This document shows, one piece after another, positions 34,251-34,898 of a DNA stretch of 34,898 nucleotides; positions within the stretch are counted from its first letter, which is position 1; each line of letters begins with the position of its first letter. Both the position numbers and the translations under genes were made by a program. This DNA is from Conidiobolus incongruus B7586. Lineage: Eukaryota > Entomophthoromycota > Entomophthoromycetes > Entomophthorales > Conidiobolaceae. The notes below the pieces were generated by a model. It saw nothing but the letters and a program-made list of their open reading frames with translations. It did not search any database and was not told the origin of the DNA. The stretch covers positions 1-34,898 of the forward strand of contig JNEM01008304.1 in NCBI GenBank assembly GCA_000697335.1, written 5' to 3'.

Positions 34251-34898
34251 AGTATATAACAATTTCCGAATTAATTACTTTATCAATCTAGTTATTAAAA
34301 TCAATAATGTTTGCAATAAAATTGATATAATAAATTTATAATTTAATATATTAATTCTCTCATGTTAATTCCGAAATTCAAGTGACTCATATTCGATAAT
34401 TAGTTACTCAAAAATAATAAATCTGTTTTAATTTGAATAATCGCGATTTCAATCTCATCACTGATAAAATTAAATTCAAATTTCAAACTCAAGAACAAAT
34501 TGAAATTTATTTAGATTATCCATCTAATCAATTATTTATTTAATTTGTTTTGATATAAATACTCTATTAAATTTAACTTTATATATATATTATAAATATA
34601 TATATATATATTATTTATAACAAATGTAATCAAATATTAATAATAATTAAATTTGTTCATATATATTAAGTATATAATTTATTGATTTGAAATTTAAAAA
34701 ATATAAAAATAATACTTATATTTATTACTGAATATATAATGAAAAAAAAAATTATATTTTATTATACAGGAATTTTAATACTAATTAAAAATTAAAACTG
34801 ATAATATATATTAATTTTGAAAATATATTTATTTTATTTAATATATATTATTAAAATATATTTTGGAAAAAAATATCTTTTAAATAATTATTAAATAA
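34251..34898. other. AT-rich 3' flank
   Basis: About 650 bp after homocitrate synthase with no gene seen, very AT-rich with TA-rich runs around 34580-34620. One further Gcn4-type heptamer TGACTCA lies at 34383-34389, 133 bp after the stop codon. Confidence 0.55.

Noticed and set aside
34560-34625. TA-rich runs as a replication origin or matrix element
   Set aside because: Such runs are common in all intergenic DNA here; nothing sets this one apart.

Overview
The window looks like nuclear DNA of an AT-rich fungus. Intergenic DNA is roughly 80-85% A+T by eye, while coding DNA is clearly richer in G+C. Genes carry short GT-AG introns of about 43-84 nt. A homocitrate synthase (fungal alpha-aminoadipate route to lysine), a 14-TM DHA2-type drug/H+ antiporter, an SDHAF3/Acn9 complex II assembly factor and a fungal-type CaM kinase all fit a fungus with ordinary respiring mitochondria. 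The intron density argues against a budding yeast. An AT-rich early-diverging lineage is my guess, at low confidence.

Layout. Bases 1-6367 are a retroelement graveyard: a decayed, full-length Ty3/gypsy-type LTR element on the minus strand (211-5919, 5-bp target duplication TATAA), followed 40 bp later by a related solo LTR (5965-6362, target duplication AAACC). After a long AT-rich gap come an intact DHA2 transporter gene (9171-10760) and, 3.3 kb on, a broken paralogue (about 14040-15586). A G+C-richer, LTR-like insert (about 16082-16396) ends five bases before a tRNA-Lys(CUU) gene. Then follow a membrane-anchored ER protein disulfide isomerase with five exons (minus), an unrecognised Ser/Pro-rich coiled-coil protein (plus), elongator tRNA-Met, SDHAF3 (plus), a nine-exon WDR53-like WD40 gene (plus) and, convergent with it, an ALE1/LPCAT-type MBOAT lysophospholipid acyltransferase (minus). 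After a gap come initiator tRNA-Met (minus), a seven-exon CaM kinase with two micro-exons (plus), tRNA-Ser(GCU), a 2.6 kb gap, and a three-exon homocitrate synthase (plus) with Gcn4/CPC1-type sites upstream.

The genes do not form one pathway. They are housekeeping functions: lysine synthesis, ER protein folding, phospholipid remodelling, complex II assembly, calcium signalling and translation. Two neighbouring ER membrane proteins (the disulfide isomerase and the MBOAT enzyme) both end in a KKXX dilysine retrieval signal. All spliced models were assembled by hand; in each case the exon lengths sum to a multiple of three and the joined protein fits its family. I saw no convincing wholly new system. 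The most notable items are the two target-duplication-flanked LTR insertions with transition-only decay, the LTR-like insert abutting a tRNA gene, the micro-exons in the CaM kinase, a GC-AG intron in the WD40 gene, and the cluster of Gcn4-type sites near homocitrate synthase.
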